Below the pieces are notes generated by a model that worked only from the letters and a program-made list of their open reading frames with translations, ran no database searches and was not told the DNA's origin. From JASHPR01 sp963749145 (GTDB lineage Bacteria; Actinomycetota; Actinomycetes; Streptosporangiales; Streptosporangiaceae): a DNA stretch of 64,000 nucleotides. Each line of letters opens with the position of its first letter. Within the stretch, counting starts at the first letter, position 1. Location of the stretch: contig CAVVLN010000005.1 of NCBI GenBank assembly GCA_963749145.1, positions 1,330,189-1,394,188 on the forward strand. The letters are read 5' to 3'. Below are positions 33,154 through 42,598 of this stretch, one piece after another. The translations under genes were made by a program, and so were the position numbers.

Positions 33154-34260
33154 GTGACGGTGGATGGGCCGGTGGTACGGGAGCGGGTGATGCTCGCCGG
33201 GTACACGACGCTCGGGCTGGGCGGCCCGGCCGCGCGCTTCATCGAGGCGGACAGCGACGAGCAGGTCATCGCCGCCGTGCGCGGCGCGGACGCCGACGGC
33301 GAGCCGGTGCTCGTTCTCGGCGGCGGCAGCAACCTGGTCGTGGCCGACGAGGGCTTCCCCGGCACCGTCCTGCGCCTGGCCACCCGCGGCGTCCGGTTCA
33401 CCGCCGCCGACGGCGGCGTCACCGTGGCCGTGGCGGCGGGCGAGGACTGGGACCCGCTGGTGGCGCGGTGCGTAGCCGAGGGCCTGTCCGGGATCGAGTG
33501 CCTGTCCGGCATCCCCGGCCTGGCCGGCGCCACGCCCATCCAGAACGTCGGCGCGTACGGCCAGGAGGTCGCCGAGACGGTGGTCACGGTCCGGGCCTAC
33601 GACCGGCTGCAGGACGCCGTCGTCGCGCTGGGCAACGCCGACTGCGGCTTCGGCTACCGGACGAGCGCGTTCAAGCGCGGCGGCGGGGCCGGGCGCCGCG
33701 CCGCGCGCGACCCGGCCGCCGCGACCGGGCGGTTCGTCGTGCTGGGCGTCACGTTCCGGCTGGCCCGCGACCCGCTGTCGGCGCCGCTGCGCTACGCCGA
33801 GCTGGCCCGGGCGCTCGGCGCCGGCGAGGGCGGGCGGGTGCCGCTGGCCGACGCCCGGTCCGCCGTGCTCGCGCTGCGCCGCGGCAAGGGGATGGTGCTC
33901 GACCCCGGCGACCCGGATACCCGCAGCGCCGGCTCGTTCTTCACCAACCCGGTGCTGGACGCGCGGCAGTTCGCCGAGGTCGAGCGCAGGGCCGCGGCCA
34001 GCGTCCCGCATTTCGCCGCCGGGGACGGGCTGGTGAAGGTCCCGGCCGCCTGGCTGATCGAGCGGGCGGGGTTCGGCAAGGGGTACCCGGGCAACGGGAG
34101 CGCGCGGATCTCCGCCAAGCACACCCTGGCCTTGATCAACCCGGGCGGCGCGAGCACGGCCAGCCTGGTCGGGCTGGCCCGGGAGATCAGGGACGGCGTG
34201 CGCCGGTCGTTCGGGGTCGAGCTGGTCAGCGAGCCGGTGCTGGTCGGCACGGAACTCTGA
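33154..34260 (+). CDS. murB: UDP-N-acetylmuramate dehydrogenase
   Basis: 368 residues. FAD-binding motif VLGGGSNLVVADEGFPGTVLRL, the substrate region LSGIPGLAGATPIQNVGAYGQEV, catalytic Ser in TRSAGSFFTNPVL, and the end AAWLIERAGFGKG..ISAKHTLALINPGGAS, all typical of MurB type I. It reduces UDP-GlcNAc enolpyruvate to UDP-MurNAc with NADPH in cytoplasmic peptidoglycan synthesis. GTG start at 33154. A Gly/Arg/Ala-rich insertion (residues ~170-185) is the only oddity. Its 3' end is followed by duplicated tail sequence. Confidence 0.96.
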   Translation: MTVDGPVVRERVMLAGYTTLGLGGPAARFIEADSDEQVIAAVRGADADGEPVLVLGGGSNLVVADEGFPGTVLRLATRGVRFTAADGGVTVAVAAGEDWDPLVARCVAEGLSGIECLSGIPGLAGATPIQNVGAYGQEVAETVVTVRAYDRLQDAVVALGNADCGFGYRTSAFKRGGGAGRRAARDPAAATGRFVVLGVTFRLARDPLSAPLRYAELARALGAGEGGRVPLADARSAVLALRRGKGMVLDPGDPDTRSAGSFFTNPVLDARQFAEVERRAAASVPHFAAGDGLVKVPAAWLIERAGFGKGYPGNGSARISAKHTLALINPGGASTASLVGLAREIRDGVRRSFGVELVSEPVLVGTEL

Positions 34261-34331
34261 ACCGGGCCCGTGCTGAACCGGCCCGCGCCGTCGCGCAGGC
34301 TCAGCCGGCCCGCGCCGTCGGGCAGGCGCCC
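34256..34331. repeat. tandem repeats following the murB stop
   Basis: CTGAACCGGGCCCGTG, which contains the murB TGA, recurs as CTGAACCGGCCCGCG at 34273, and CCGGCCCGCGCCGTCG at 34278 recurs 27 bp later at 34305. Imperfect, but again the stop codon is inside the repeated sequence. Confidence 0.75.
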
Positions 34332-34337
34332 GCCCGG

Positions 34338-35177
34338 TCAGGCCGGGTCCGGCCTCATCATCCGGACCAGGGCCCGGATCCCGGTCAGCAGTTCCTGGTG
34401 GTCGCTGATGCCGTCCAGGGTGGCCTCGATCCGGCGCACCATCTCGTCGATCCGGCGCGCGAGCTCGTCGTCGCGGCCCTTGGCCGCCGTCCGGTCGGCC
34501 GCCTGGGCATCCTGCACCCGGGCCAGGTCGGTGGTGAGCAGCTGCCGTGCGTGCGTTATGTCGCCGGCCAGCACCGCCTGCGCGTGGCCCAGGTCGTCGC
34601 GCACGCCGCCCAGCTCGGCCCGCAGCTCGCGCTGGGCTGCGGCCACGATGTCCACCTGGCGCCTCAGCGTGGCGACGTCGTCGCGGGGATGCGTGCTCTC
34701 CCGGGTCAGCACGCTGATCCGCTCGCGCACGTGGGCGAGATAGGCCGTGGCCGGCCGGATCGCCGTGGACACCAGGTAGAAGCCGGCGACGTAGTACCCG
34801 GCGGTGGCCCCGGAGACGTAGGCGATCACCGCGGTCACTACGGCCGTGCCGGCGTGGGCGCCGAGCGCGAACCGCAGCATCCGCCGCGCGATCCGCCCGG
34901 CCTCCGCCTCGTGCGCCGCGGGGACCGCGACGCCCCGCTCGCGGGAGACCGCGATCTCGGCGACCACCCGGCGGGCCCCGAAGTAGAGGTTCCACGGCAC
35001 GGTGACCAGGACGATCAGCCAGGCGAGGGCGACCGCGCCGGCCCCGATTCCCAGCAGCGCGGCGATCGGCACGCCCGCCAGCCGCCCCAGCCAGGCGAGC
35101 AGCAGGGCCGCCGCCGCCACGGCCAGGACCATGACCCACCAGCCGACGCTGACCCGCAGCCGCGTGTTTGCGCTCAT
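34338..35177 (-). CDS. membrane protein with C-terminal coiled coil, unknown function
   Basis: 279 residues from the ATG at 35177. About four hydrophobic helices (residues ~10-30, ~35-60, ~110-130, ~130-150), then a long polar helical region of ~130 residues with heptad-like LRRQVDIVAAAQRELRAELGGVRDDLGHAQAVL and ELARRIDEMVRRIEATLDGI, predicted coiled coil. It ends in LVRMMRPDPA. No family recognised; the shape suggests a membrane-anchored scaffold or sensor. It converges with murB. Confidence 0.75.
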   Translation of the reverse strand: MSANTRLRVSVGWWVMVLAVAAAALLLAWLGRLAGVPIAALLGIGAGAVALAWLIVLVTVPWNLYFGARRVVAEIAVSRERGVAVPAAHEAEAGRIARRMLRFALGAHAGTAVVTAVIAYVSGATAGYYVAGFYLVSTAIRPATAYLAHVRERISVLTRESTHPRDDVATLRRQVDIVAAAQRELRAELGGVRDDLGHAQAVLAGDITHARQLLTTDLARVQDAQAADRTAAKGRDDELARRIDEMVRRIEATLDGISDHQELLTGIRALVRMMRPDPA

Positions 35178-35552
35178 GCGGCGATTGTGGCCCGCGGGCG
35201 CCCGGGCCGGATCCGCCAAAGTACTCAGGCCGGCCTAGGTATCCCGGCTCCCGTCGGCCAGCCTCGGCCGCAGCGGCGACCAGGCCGGGAAGCGACGGGA
35301 GGCGACAGCGGCAGCGTGGCACGGCAGAAAAGCATCAGGGTTCCAGGGCAGGCGACACCGTACCTGCTAACCACGGACCCGGACCACCCGGATTCACCCG
35401 GGGTGGGGTCCTTCCGCGAACGCTGAACCTTTGCCCATGCTCAGGTGGTCGTACTAGTCGACGCGTCTGACCGGAGGTGCGGTGGAGGCCGAGGTCGAAG
35501 GGTACGACTTCGCCTGAGCCGGGTCTGCGAACCATTTGAGTAGAGTCGGTCG
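35178..35552. other. 375-bp intergenic region with a possible 11-codon peptide
   Basis: No substantial gene. At 35481-35516 GGAGG is followed by GTG and the short frame VEAEVEGYDFA ending in TGA, which is either chance or a tiny peptide or remnant. The 5' flank contains AGTACT near 35219. Confidence 0.4.
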
Positions 35553-36050
35553 GTGCCCGAACTGCAGCGGCTGCGCGCCGACCATGCCCCGGCGGTGCTG
35601 GCCTTCGAGCTGGCGAACCGCGCCTACTTCGCTGCCTCGGTCTCCGACCGCGGCGACGAGTTCTTCGACCAGTTCACCGAGCGGCACAGCGCAATGCTGG
35701 CTGAGCAGGAGGCCGGCGTCGGCGCCTATTACCTGCTCGTCGCCGAGGACGGCTCAGTCCTGGGCCGGTTCAACCTGTACCGCTGCGAAGACGGCATGGC
35801 GGAACTCGGCTACCGGGTCGCGCAGCATGTCGCCGGCCGCGGCGTGGCGACCGCGGCCGTCCGGGATCTGTGCCGGCTGGCGGCGGAGCGGCACGGGCTG
35901 CGCGCCGTCAGGGCGGCCACCGCCCGCGAGAATGCCGCGTCCCGGAAGGTGCTGACCAAGGCCGGGTTCGTCCCGGTCGGCCCGGCCGACCCGGCCGATC
36001 TCGGCGGTAAGCCAGGCACCTGGTATCAGCGCGACCTCGCCGCGGGCTGA
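35553..36050 (+). CDS. GNAT family N-acetyltransferase (RimJ/RimL-like)
   Basis: 165 residues. Acetyl-CoA site YRVAQHVAGRGVATAAVRDLCRLA (Q/RxxGxG/A) near residues 90-112 and the RimJ/L-type end VRAATARENAASRKVLTKAGFVPVG. Such enzymes acetylate N termini of proteins or small amines; target unknown. GTG start at 35553. Stands alone between the coiled-coil gene and the prepilin peptidase. Confidence 0.88.
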   Translation: MPELQRLRADHAPAVLAFELANRAYFAASVSDRGDEFFDQFTERHSAMLAEQEAGVGAYYLLVAEDGSVLGRFNLYRCEDGMAELGYRVAQHVAGRGVATAAVRDLCRLAAERHGLRAVRAATARENAASRKVLTKAGFVPVGPADPADLGGKPGTWYQRDLAAG

Positions 36051-36130
36051 CCCTGGTCAGCCGCGCCTGCGGACCGAGCGGGCCAGGCACGCCCGGCGGG
36101 CGCCGCGCTGGTTCCTTCCCGGCCGAGGAC

Positions 36131-36823
36131 CTATAGCCCGCTGGCCAGGATGGCCAGGAAGGCCCCGGCGATCATGAACGGGCCGAACGGTATGCGCTGC
36201 CGGAGGTGGGCCCGCCGGGTCACCAGCAGCGCGACCCCGTAGAGGGCGCCGAGCAGGAACCCGGCGAAGGCGCCGGCGATCAGGACCGGCCAGCCCGCCC
36301 AGGCCGTGAGGGTGCCCAGGCTGGCGGCCAGCTTGACGTCACCCAGGCCGAGCGCGGACCGGCTGATCACGGCCAGGGCCAGGTAGGCGGCGGCGAGCGC
36401 CAGCCCGCCGAGCACGGCCCGGAGCAGATCGGGCCAGCGGCCGCTGGCCGCGGCCGCCGCCAGCAGGAAGCCCGCGGTCCCGGCGTACGCGGCGCCGGTG
36501 AGAGCGTCGGGAAGACGCTGGGCGACGGCGTCGATCCAGGCCAGGGCCACGCAGCAGGCGGCCAGCCAGCAGGCCGCGGCCAGCACCAGGCTGGGGTGCA
36601 CGCGGGCGGCGAGCCCGCCAAACAAGGCCGCCGTGACCAGTTCGGCGGTCAGCGGCGGCGGTCCGGTCCGGGGCGGGCCCGGGCCGGCCGGGAGGTCACC
36701 GGCGGGGGGCGCGCCGGCGGGAGGCGCCGCGGCCGGGGTCGCCAGGCGGACGATCACCGCTCGCAGGGTCCAGCCGACCACCAGGCCGGCCGCGGCGAGC
36801 GCGGCCACGAGCGGCCAGCTCAT
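36131..36823 (-). CDS. A24 family prepilin-type peptidase
   Basis: 230 residues from the ATG at 36823 (MSWPLVAALAAAG). Seven or so membrane helices. Both catalytic Asp sites of type IV prepilin peptidases are present: AWIDAVAQRLPDALT near residue 100 and the GxGDxK-like SALGLGDVKLAASLGTL near 155. The N-terminal methyltransferase domain of PilD is absent, as in TadV-type and many actinobacterial A24 enzymes. It cleaves leader peptides of pilins or pseudopilins, but no pilin genes are in the window. It diverges from the mycosin gene of the secretion locus. Confidence 0.88.
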   Translation of the reverse strand: MSWPLVAALAAAGLVVGWTLRAVIVRLATPAAAPPAGAPPAGDLPAGPGPPRTGPPPLTAELVTAALFGGLAARVHPSLVLAAACWLAACCVALAWIDAVAQRLPDALTGAAYAGTAGFLLAAAAASGRWPDLLRAVLGGLALAAAYLALAVISRSALGLGDVKLAASLGTLTAWAGWPVLIAGAFAGFLLGALYGVALLVTRRAHLRQRIPFGPFMIAGAFLAILASGL

Positions 36824-36954
36824 GGGCGGCGGTTCATTTGCGGGAGAATGACCTGTGTCATCGGGGTTACAACGGTCGCACGGCGGTGCGACCATTCGTA
36901 GCCTATGTGCGTTTCCGGAATCGAGGGGCCTGTCGGTCCGCGGAGGCGGCGCGA

Positions 36955-38295
36955 ATGAGGCGGATCGCGGTCGCGCTGTTCGGCGTGGCGCTCCTGGCGG
37001 CCGCCCCGGTGCCAGCGATCGCAGCGACCGGGTCGGCGGGATCGCCGCCGGCTCCGGCGGCCGCCAAGCCGTCGCCCAAGCCAACGCCCAAGCCATCGGC
37101 CAAGCCCCCGCCCAAGCGGCCGCACCCGACCGCGCCCGCGGTGCCCGTGCCGGTAGCGGCCGAGCCGCGGCCCACCCAGAACTGCCCGGGGCTTCAGGTC
37201 AGCTCACGCGTCACCTCGGTGCCCTGGGCCCAGCAGGCGCTGGACTTCAGCAGCGCGTGGCCGCTGACCGAGGGGCAGGGGGTCAAGGTCGCGGTGGTCG
37301 ACAGCGGCGTGGACTACAGCCCCCAGCTGGCCGGCCGGGTCACCGCCATCGACCTCACCGGGACCGGCTTGCCGGACTGTGTGGGTCACGGCACCGAGGT
37401 GGCGGCGATCATCGGGGCCAGCGACCTGCAGGCCCAGGGTGTGCCGTTCGAGGGCGTGGCGCCGGCCGCGACGATCCTGTCGGTCAAGGTGAACAGCATC
37501 GACAGCGGTTCCTCCGCCACCCTGGCCCAGGGCATCAAGGACGCGGCGCTGCTGGGCGCCAAGGTCATCAACGTCTCGGTGCAGACCGCCAGCAGCCCGG
37601 CGCTGCGCGCGGCCGTGGCGTTCGCGCTGAGCAAGGACGCGGTCGTGGTGGCCGCCGGCGGCAACGACGGCGCCGACGCCAGCGGCGTCAGCGGCTCCGG
37701 GCCGTTCTACCCGGCGAGCTACCCCGGGGTGCTGTCGGTCGGGGCGGTCGAAAGCGACGGCTCACTCGCCCCGTTCTCCGACCTGAGATCGCACGTGGCG
37801 GTCACCGCGCCCGGCGTGAACGTCACCAGTGCCTGCCCCGGCGGCTACCAGGACAACGACCTCAACGGGACGAGCTACGCCACGGCGTTCGTGTCGGGGG
37901 TCGCGGCGCTGGTCCGCGCCCGCTTTCCCCGGCTGGGCGAAGCGGCGGTCGTGGCCAGGATCACCGGCACCGCGAACGGGGCGGCCGGCCCGGGTACCGG
38001 CGACGGGCTGGTCAACCCGCTTCAGGCGGTCACGGCCGTGACCGTCCCCGCCCCCACGCCGAGCCCGTCGCCCACAGCCCGGCCCCAGCCGGTGTCGGTG
38101 TCCCGGGCTCCGCCCCCGGACCGGGCCGCCGACCGGATCGCGCTCGAGGTGACCGCGGGATCGATCGGCGTGGCCGCCCTGGTGGCCCTGGCCGCGATCG
38201 TGGTCAGCCAGGGCCGGCGCCGCCGGTGGCGCGTCGGCCGGTCCGACATGCCGGCCGAGGGCAGGGCCGCCGGCGACCCGTGGCCGGCGGACTGA
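36955..38295 (+). CDS. mycP: type VII secretion-associated serine protease mycosin (MycP-like), first copy
   Basis: 446 residues from an ATG with GGAGG upstream. Signal peptide RRIAVALFGVALLAAAPVPAIAA, a Lys/Pro-rich linker (KPSPKPTPKPSAKPPPK), subtilisin (S8) domain with Asp in VAVVDSGVDY, His in CVGHGTEVAAI and Ser in NGTSYATAFVSG, then a Pro-rich linker and a C-terminal membrane helix (GSIGVAALVALAAIVV) with a basic cytoplasmic tail. This is the mycosin architecture: a membrane-anchored protease on the outer face needed for stability of the ESX complex. It converges with eccC. Confidence 0.93.
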   Translation: MRRIAVALFGVALLAAAPVPAIAATGSAGSPPAPAAAKPSPKPTPKPSAKPPPKRPHPTAPAVPVPVAAEPRPTQNCPGLQVSSRVTSVPWAQQALDFSSAWPLTEGQGVKVAVVDSGVDYSPQLAGRVTAIDLTGTGLPDCVGHGTEVAAIIGASDLQAQGVPFEGVAPAATILSVKVNSIDSGSSATLAQGIKDAALLGAKVINVSVQTASSPALRAAVAFALSKDAVVVAAGGNDGADASGVSGSGPFYPASYPGVLSVGAVESDGSLAPFSDLRSHVAVTAPGVNVTSACPGGYQDNDLNGTSYATAFVSGVAALVRARFPRLGEAAVVARITGTANGAAGPGTGDGLVNPLQAVTAVTVPAPTPSPSPTARPQPVSVSRAPPPDRAADRIALEVTAGSIGVAALVALAAIVVSQGRRRRWRVGRSDMPAEGRAAGDPWPAD

Positions 38296-38354
38296 CCGCC
38301 CGGCCGGGGCCTGGCCGCCCCGCCCGCGCGGCGCCGCGGGCCCGGTGGGCAGGC

Positions 38355-41300
38355 TCAGTTCCGCGCGGCCGGCCGGGCCGCGGCCGACGCGGCGTGCTGC
38401 CCGGTGGCCGGCCCGGTGCCGTCGTCCAGCAGCGCGACCTGGACCAGCCTGGTGCCGGTCCGGCGCTCGACGAACAAGCCGCGGCCGGGCGGCTGCGACT
38501 GCGGCTTGACCCCGCCGATCAGCGCTCCCTCGTCCTTGCTGCCCGACATGATCAGCCCGGGTGAGCCCATCTCGCGCACGCGCTGGATGATCTGATCGAA
38601 CATGGCCCGCCCGGCGCCGCCCGCGGACCGGGCCAGGATCAGGTGCAGGCCGATGTCCCGGGCCTGGGGGATCAGGTCGGCGATCTGCAGCAGCGGGTTG
38701 GTCGCGCCGGCGACCAGGTCGTAGTCGTCGACGATCAGGAACAGGTCCGAGCCCTCCCACCAGGAGCGGGTGCGCAGCTGCTGCGGCGTCAGGTCGGGCG
38801 GCGGCAGCCGCGCGACCATCGCCTCGCGGACATCGCTGATCAGCGGGGACGCGGCCGCGGACGACGCGGCGTAGCCGATCCGGTGCTCGGTGTCCGCGCT
38901 GTCCAGCAGCGACCGGCGGTAGTCGATGAAGATCAGCCGGGCGTCGTCGGGGGTGTAGCGGTCGACCACGCCCTCGGCGATCAGCCGCAGCAGGTTCGAC
39001 TTGCCGCACTCGGTGTCGCCGAAGACCAGGAAGTGGGCGTCGGCGGCGAAGTCGAAGCAGCACCGGCGACAGGGTGCTCTCGTCGATGCCGAACGGGACC
39101 TTCGGGCCGGTCTGCGCGGCGCGCGGCAGCGCGCTCGCCGGCAGCACGTCGGGGAGCAGCCGCACCGGCGGCGCGGGCTCGCCCGGCCACGCGACCGCCA
39201 GCGTCTCCACCATCTTGCGCAGCCCGTCGGGCAGGCTGTCGGCGGCGGGCTGGGCGTCGATTCGCGGCAGCGCGGTCAGGAAGTGGAGGCCCTCGCGGGT
39301 GATGCCGCGGCCGGGCGAGCCCTCGGGCACGTTGGCCGCCAGCCTGCGGTCGACCTCGGATTCGTACGGGTCGCCCAGCCGCAGTTCCAGCCGGGTGCCG
39401 AACAGGTCGCGGATGGCGGGCCGGAACTCCGACCACTTGCCGGTCGCCGCCAGCACGTGCACCCCGTAGCCCAGCCCCCGGGCCGCGATGGCGGTGACCG
39501 CCTCCTCGAGCTGCTCGAAGTCCTGGCGCAGGGTGAGCCAGCCGTCCACGACCAGGAACACGTCCCCGAACCCGTCGCCGGCGATCTCACCGCTGGCCCG
39601 CATCCGGCGGTAGGCGGAGATCGACTCGATGCGCTGCTCGGCGAACTCCTTCTCCCGGCGGGTGAGCACGCCCTGGACCTCGGCCACCGTGCGCCGGGCG
39701 CTGGTGGGGTCCAGCCGGGTGGCGACGCCGCCGACGTGGGGCAGGCCGGCCAGCGCGCCCAGCGACCCGCCGCCGAAGTCGAGGCAGTAGAACTGGATCT
39801 CCCGTGGCGTGTGCAGCAAGGCCAGCGAGCTGATCAGGGTGCGCATCATGGTGGACTTGCCGCTGCGCGGCCCGCCGACGACGGCGGCGTGGCCGGCCGC
39901 CCCGGCCAGGTCGACCCACAGCGGGTCGCGGCGCTGGTCGAACGGCCGGTCCACGATCCCGGTAGCCGCGCGGAGCCTGCCGCGCCAGTCCGGGCTCTCG
40001 ACCCCGCACCCGCAGCGCTGCGTGATCGACAGCGGCGGCAGCAGCTGGTCCAGCGTGGGCGGCACGTCCAGCGGCGGCAGCCAGATCTCGTGCGCGGCCC
40101 GGCCCTGCCCGCGTAGCTGGCTCACCGCGGTGCCGAGCAGGCTCTCGGCCGGCTCCCCGCGCTGCTCCGCCAGCGCTGACGGCTCGTCGTCGATCACCTC
40201 GGGCCGGATGTAGCCGGGGCCGTAGGGCACGATCGCCGGCCGGACCCGGCGCTTCGAGCGGGCCGGCCCGGCGGCCGCCGGGCCCGAGACGTACGCCGCC
40301 TTGAACCGGGTCATGTCGCCGGTGTCGAACTTCAGGTAGGCGCTGCCCGGCTGCGAAGGCAGCTCGTAGGCGTCCGGGACGCCCAGCACGACCCGGGACT
40401 CGGAGGCGGAGAACGTGCGCAGGCCGATCCGGTAGGACAGGTGGGTGTCCAGGCCGCGCAGCCGGCCCTCCTCGAGGCGCTGCGAGGCGAGCAGCAGGTG
40501 CACGCCGAGCGACCGTCCCAGCCGCCCGATCATGACGAACAGGTCGATGAACTCCGGCCGGGCCGACAGCAGCTCGGAGAACTCGTCGATCACCACGAAC
40601 AGCGTGGGCACCGGCGGCAGGTCGGCCCCCTCCTCGCGGGCCCGGGTGTAGTCGCGCAGCGAGGCGTAGTTGCCCGCCGCGCGCAGCAGTTCCTGCCTGC
40701 GGACCAGCTCGCCGTTCAGCGCGTCGCGCATCCGGTCCACCAGCGGCAGCTCGTCCGCCAGGTTGGTGATCACGGCGGATACGTGACGCAGATGGTCCAG
40801 GCCCAGGAAGGTGGCGCCGCCCTTGAAGTCCACCAGGACGAAATTGAGCACGTCGGGCGGGTGGGTCAGGGCCAGGCCCAGGACCAGGGTCCGGAGCAGC
40901 TCGGACTTGCCCGAGCCGGTCGCCCCGATGACCAGGCCGTGCGGGCCCATGCCGCCCTGCGCCGCCTCCTTGATGTCCAGCTCGACCGGCATCCCGTCGG
41001 CATCGGTGCCGATCGGCACCCGCAGCCGGCCGCGTGGCGGCCGGGGCCGCCACAGCGCGGGAACGTCGAGGTGCAGCGGGTCGGCGATGCCGAGCAGCGA
41101 GGTCAGCGTGGTGTCCGCCGCCAGCGGGTCGTCGGCCCGGCCGGCGCCGGGCCGCAGCGGCGCGAGCTGCCGGGCGAGCGCGTCGGCCTCGGCGAGCGAC
41201 AGCGCGTCCGGGACGCCGATCGACGTGCGCACCTGCGCGCCGGTGCGGTCCCGGGTCAGCATCTCCGTGCCGCGGGCGGTCACGTGCAGGCGCAGGGCGG

Positions 41301-42376
41301 GGGCATTCGGCGCGCCGGGCGCGGCCGCCGGCGCCGGCGTCAGGTCGATCACGACCGCGCCCTCGACGCCGTCGGTGCCGAGCCGGGAGTCCAGGACGCC
41401 CTCGCCGCCGTCGACGATCACGACGTAGAACGGCAGCGTCGCCGACCGCCCGGGCGCGTACTGCGGCCGGCCGGCCAGGTCGGCGCCGATCATCGCCTCG
41501 AGCTGCGGCAGGCTGGGCGCCATCAGCCGGACCGGCCCCGCCGCGTCGATCTCGGTCGGGTGCATGTTGTGCGGCAGCCATTTGATCCACTGCCACCACC
41601 GCATCCGCTCCCGCGAGGCGCACACGCAGATGCGGACGTCATCGGGGGAATGGAAGACCGCGAGCTGCGCGACCGTCGCCCCGAGCATGCCGTACACCGC
41701 ATCGGGCTCGCCGCCCGCCGCGACCCGGGCGAACGAGCGCAGCGCGATGCCGACCGGCAGCTGCGGGACGCTGCCGTAGGCGCGGATGAACCGGCGCAGC
41801 GCGCCCGCGCACAGCGGGTCAAGGTCCTCGACCGGCTTGGTCTCCGGCGGCACGAGCCGCGCCGCCAGCCGGTGGGTGCCGGTGCCGATGCGGACCTTGG
41901 CGAAGTCGTCGCTGGACGGGCGCCGCTCCCAGAGCCCGGCGCAGCTCGGGGTCGATGAGCAGCGAGCTGAGCGCGTGCGGATCGGGGCTGACCCACTCGA
42001 GCGCCTCGCGCTGCGCCGCGGCCACCTGGCGCACCTTGCGCCGCACCTGGCCCAGGTAGCGCAGGTAGTCACGGCGCAGGCCGTTCAGCTTGGTCTTCCG
42101 CTCGCCCTTGCCCCGGCCGAGCTGGCCGATCATCATGCCGCCCATGCCCAGGGCCATCGCGCCGCCGCCGATGTACACGACCGGGCTCGAGCTCTGGCCG
42201 GCGAACATCGACCCCATCCCGACCATCATCGCGAGCATCGGCAGGTACATCAGCGTCTGCTGGAAGTTGTCCGGCGCGGCCTCGGGGATCTCCGGCGGGG
42301 ACTGGAGCTGGATCTCGCCGGCCGGCAGCTCAGGCGGGTCATGCCGTTCGGCGCGACGGACGATGACGGTGCTCAC
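38355..42376 (-). CDS. eccC: type VII secretion protein EccC (FtsK/SpoIIIE ATPase), two frameshifts
   Basis: Three frames join into one ~1,340-residue EccC. Start MSTVIVRRAERHDPPELPAGE, two membrane helices, then three FtsK-like ATPase domains with Walker A motifs GATGSGKSELLR, GGPRSGKSTMMR and, beyond the second shift, GDTECGKSNLLR, each followed by a Walker B (VVIDEFSELL, FLVVDGW, FLIVDDYDLV). Frame changes lie at ~41930-41950 and ~39054-39064; each needs one base removed to restore the family sequence (ELRGLWERRPSSDDF; SPVCFDFAADAHF). EccC is the motor that recognises WXG100 substrates. Given similar breaks in rpoC and rplJ, these shifts are probably sequence errors. It diverges from eccD. 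Confidence 0.92.
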
Positions 42377-42598
42377 GGGCCGCCTTTCGGGGGTCCTTTC
42401 CGGTCAGAGCGCCGCGCGATTGGACCGGTTGGTCCGCACTGGGCGAGTTAGTATTCTACGGCCGCATTTCCGCCGCAGCGGGTGATGTACTGAACGGGCC
42501 CGGGGCCCGCGAGAACCGCGCGCTGCGCGGTCTCGGGGATACCGCGCGGGCCGACGGCGCTGACCAGGCACGACCACGGACAAGCCGGAGGGAGGCCG
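42377..42598. promoter_or_regulatory. divergent eccC / eccD promoter region
   Basis: 222 bp between divergent secretion genes. A leftward -10 candidate TAGAAT overlaps a rightward TAGTAT (42449-42458). The inverted repeat GGACC-GGTT-GGTCC lies at 42422-42435, near the expected eccC start site, and could be an operator. No -35 was convincing on either strand. Confidence 0.4.
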
